Assembly: GCA_029240775.1 (NCBI GenBank)
Contig: JARDZQ010000081.1
Location: 1-7,070, forward strand
Source: Rubrobacteraceae bacterium
GTDB taxonomy: Bacteria > Actinomycetota > Rubrobacteria > Rubrobacterales > Rubrobacteraceae
Length of the DNA stretch: 7,070 nt
Direction: 5' to 3'
The position numbers and the translations under genes were made by a program. This document shows positions 6,102 through 7,070 of the stretch, one piece after another. Numbering within the stretch: position 1 is the stretch's first letter; each line of letters starts with the position of its first letter. Below the pieces are notes generated by a model that saw only the letters and a program-made list of their open reading frames with translations, was not told the DNA's origin and ran no database searches.

Positions 6102-7070
6102 TCAGGGAGCTTTGACCTGTTCGGAGATCAGGTGCGCGTAGACCTTCTGGCCCTCGATCTGGAGGTGGACCCCGTCCTCCACGAAGTACTCGGGGTGGCC
6201 TTCGCTCGCTGAGTACCAGTCGGCGAGCACGGCCCTGTCCGGGTAGCGAGCCACCCCCTCGGCGATTACCTCGTTGTTGGGCTGCTCCCAGGCGCGGGGG
6301 ACGTTGACGTTGACGAAGACGACCCTGCGCACGCCCACGAGTACGCGCATGGTCTGGTCGAACTGCTCTGCGGTGTAGATGCCGTTGCTGCCGATGTGAA
6401 CTACGACGACCTCACCGAGCTCACCTGCGTCCCGGCGAGCCGCCAGCACGGCGACCGCGTCTGCGGCCTGAAACCCGACCGCCGCATCTATGGTCGCGAG
6501 GTTGGGCACGGTCTTTCCGAGTTCCTCTGCGGCACCGAGCATCACCGAGTCGCCGACCGCGCTGACGGGTCCGACCGCCGCTTCGACGCCCGCGGGCACC
6601 TTCTTTTTCTTCCCGGCTGCACTCTCCCCTGCCTCCTGGGCTTCCGCCTTGGCTACGGCGCGGCGCGTGATGGTGAGTTTGTCGCTCTCCGGCGGGGCGG
6701 TCTCCGGGGTCATCTTCTCTTCGGCCACGGCCTTTCTGGAGGTGGTCTCGGTGTGGAGTGCCGCTTCGGCTCTGAGGTAGGAGGGTGGCTCCTGCGGTTC
6801 GGCCTGCGAGGCGGCCACGCCGAGCGCCGCGCAGAGTGCTACGAGGGGAACCGTGGCCCCGGCCCACAGTACGGTGAGACGCCGGCGCTGCAACCCCTGT
6901 GACTCGCGCAGCTTTCGCCAGGCCTTCCCCAGCGCTCCCTTCCGGACCGGCGTCTCGACGTAACGGTACGAGAGGTCCGCCAGCACGATCGTGACCGCCA
7001 ACCGTAGCGCGAGCAGCGGCCAGCCGTCCAGGGGCACGTCGAGTCCGGGGCGGGTGACCATGAAGATCGG
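6102..7070 (-). CDS. Acyltransferase-3/SGNH fusion protein, OatA/OafA-like (5' end outside window)
   Basis: Membrane O-acyltransferase (probably O-acetylation of a cell-envelope polymer such as peptidoglycan or a glycan) with a fused extracytoplasmic SGNH esterase-like domain. 322 C-terminal residues are visible, counted from the open codon at 7070; the frame is still open there, so the true start lies outside. Seen: the end of an acyltransferase-3 domain with its last membrane segment and LSYRYVETPVRKGA (33-46), a further membrane segment (about 65-88), an Ala/Glu/Lys/Pro-rich linker (about 90-165), then the SGNH domain. Block I is VGDSVMLGA with Ser175, block III is HIGSNG with Asn229, and block V is VEDGVHL with Asp299 and His302 (the DxxH pair), so the catalytic residues look intact. 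The ATG at 7059-7061 is internal, not the start. It ends 172 bases before the ABC operon and is probably a separate unit. The acceptor substrate is unknown. Confidence 0.88.
   Translation of the reverse strand, partial: PIFMVTRPGLDVPLDGWPLLALRLAVTIVLADLSYRYVETPVRKGALGKAWRKLRESQGLQRRRLTVLWAGATVPLVALCAALGVAASQAEPQEPPSYLRAEAALHTETTSRKAVAEEKMTPETAPPESDKLTITRRAVAKAEAQEAGESAAGKKKKVPAGVEAAVGPVSAVGDSVMLGAAEELGKTVPNLATIDAAVGFQAADAVAVLAARRDAGELGEVVVVHIGSNGIYTAEQFDQTMRVLVGVRRVVFVNVNVPRAWEQPNNEVIAEGVARYPDRAVLADWYSASEGHPEYFVEDGVHLQIEGQKVYAHLISEQVKAP

Noticed and set aside
6102..7061. ATG at 7059-7061 as the true start of the SGNH protein
   Set aside because: The frame is open up to the window edge and the preceding residues (Pro-Ile-Phe) continue an acyltransferase-3 pattern, so this ATG is internal to a longer gene.

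Overview
This is a high-GC stretch in which every supported gene lies on the minus strand, so genes are described from right to left. Codon use, dense gene packing and protein sequences fit a high-GC Gram-positive actinobacterium. A Rubrobacter-like lineage is my best guess, from general resemblance only; no rRNA or other taxonomic marker is present.

Right edge (7070 to 6102): the C-terminal part of a membrane acyltransferase-3 protein fused to an extracytoplasmic SGNH esterase domain (OatA/OafA-like). Its N-terminus lies outside the window.

Middle (about 6063 to 2581): a complete four-gene ABC importer operon of the OpuC/OsmVWXY (quaternary amine, compatible solute) family. The order is ATPase, permease, permease, substrate-binding lipoprotein. 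The first three genes overlap or abut and the fourth follows after 24 bases. A candidate promoter lies ahead of the ATPase, and a perfect 12-bp GC-rich hairpin follows the lipoprotein gene. The likely job is uptake of glycine betaine, choline, carnitine or a similar solute.

Left part (2439 to 1): the start of a histidine-utilisation unit. hutU (urocanate hydratase, complete) is followed after one base by hutF (formimidoylglutamate deiminase), which starts with GTG and runs off the left edge. HutU makes imidazolone propionate from urocanate. HutF deiminates formiminoglutamate to formylglutamate, so this organism appears to use the five-step Hut route. hutH, hutI and the formylglutamate hydrolase are not in the window and may lie beyond the left edge.

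The window looks mostly like ordinary metabolism and transport. The points most worth checking are the true substrate of an OpuC-type importer placed just upstream of histidine-degradation genes, the shortened C-terminal domain of its ATPase, and the unexplained palindromes in the two intergenic regions. I saw no mobile element, CRISPR array, tRNA, rRNA or new defence-like system.
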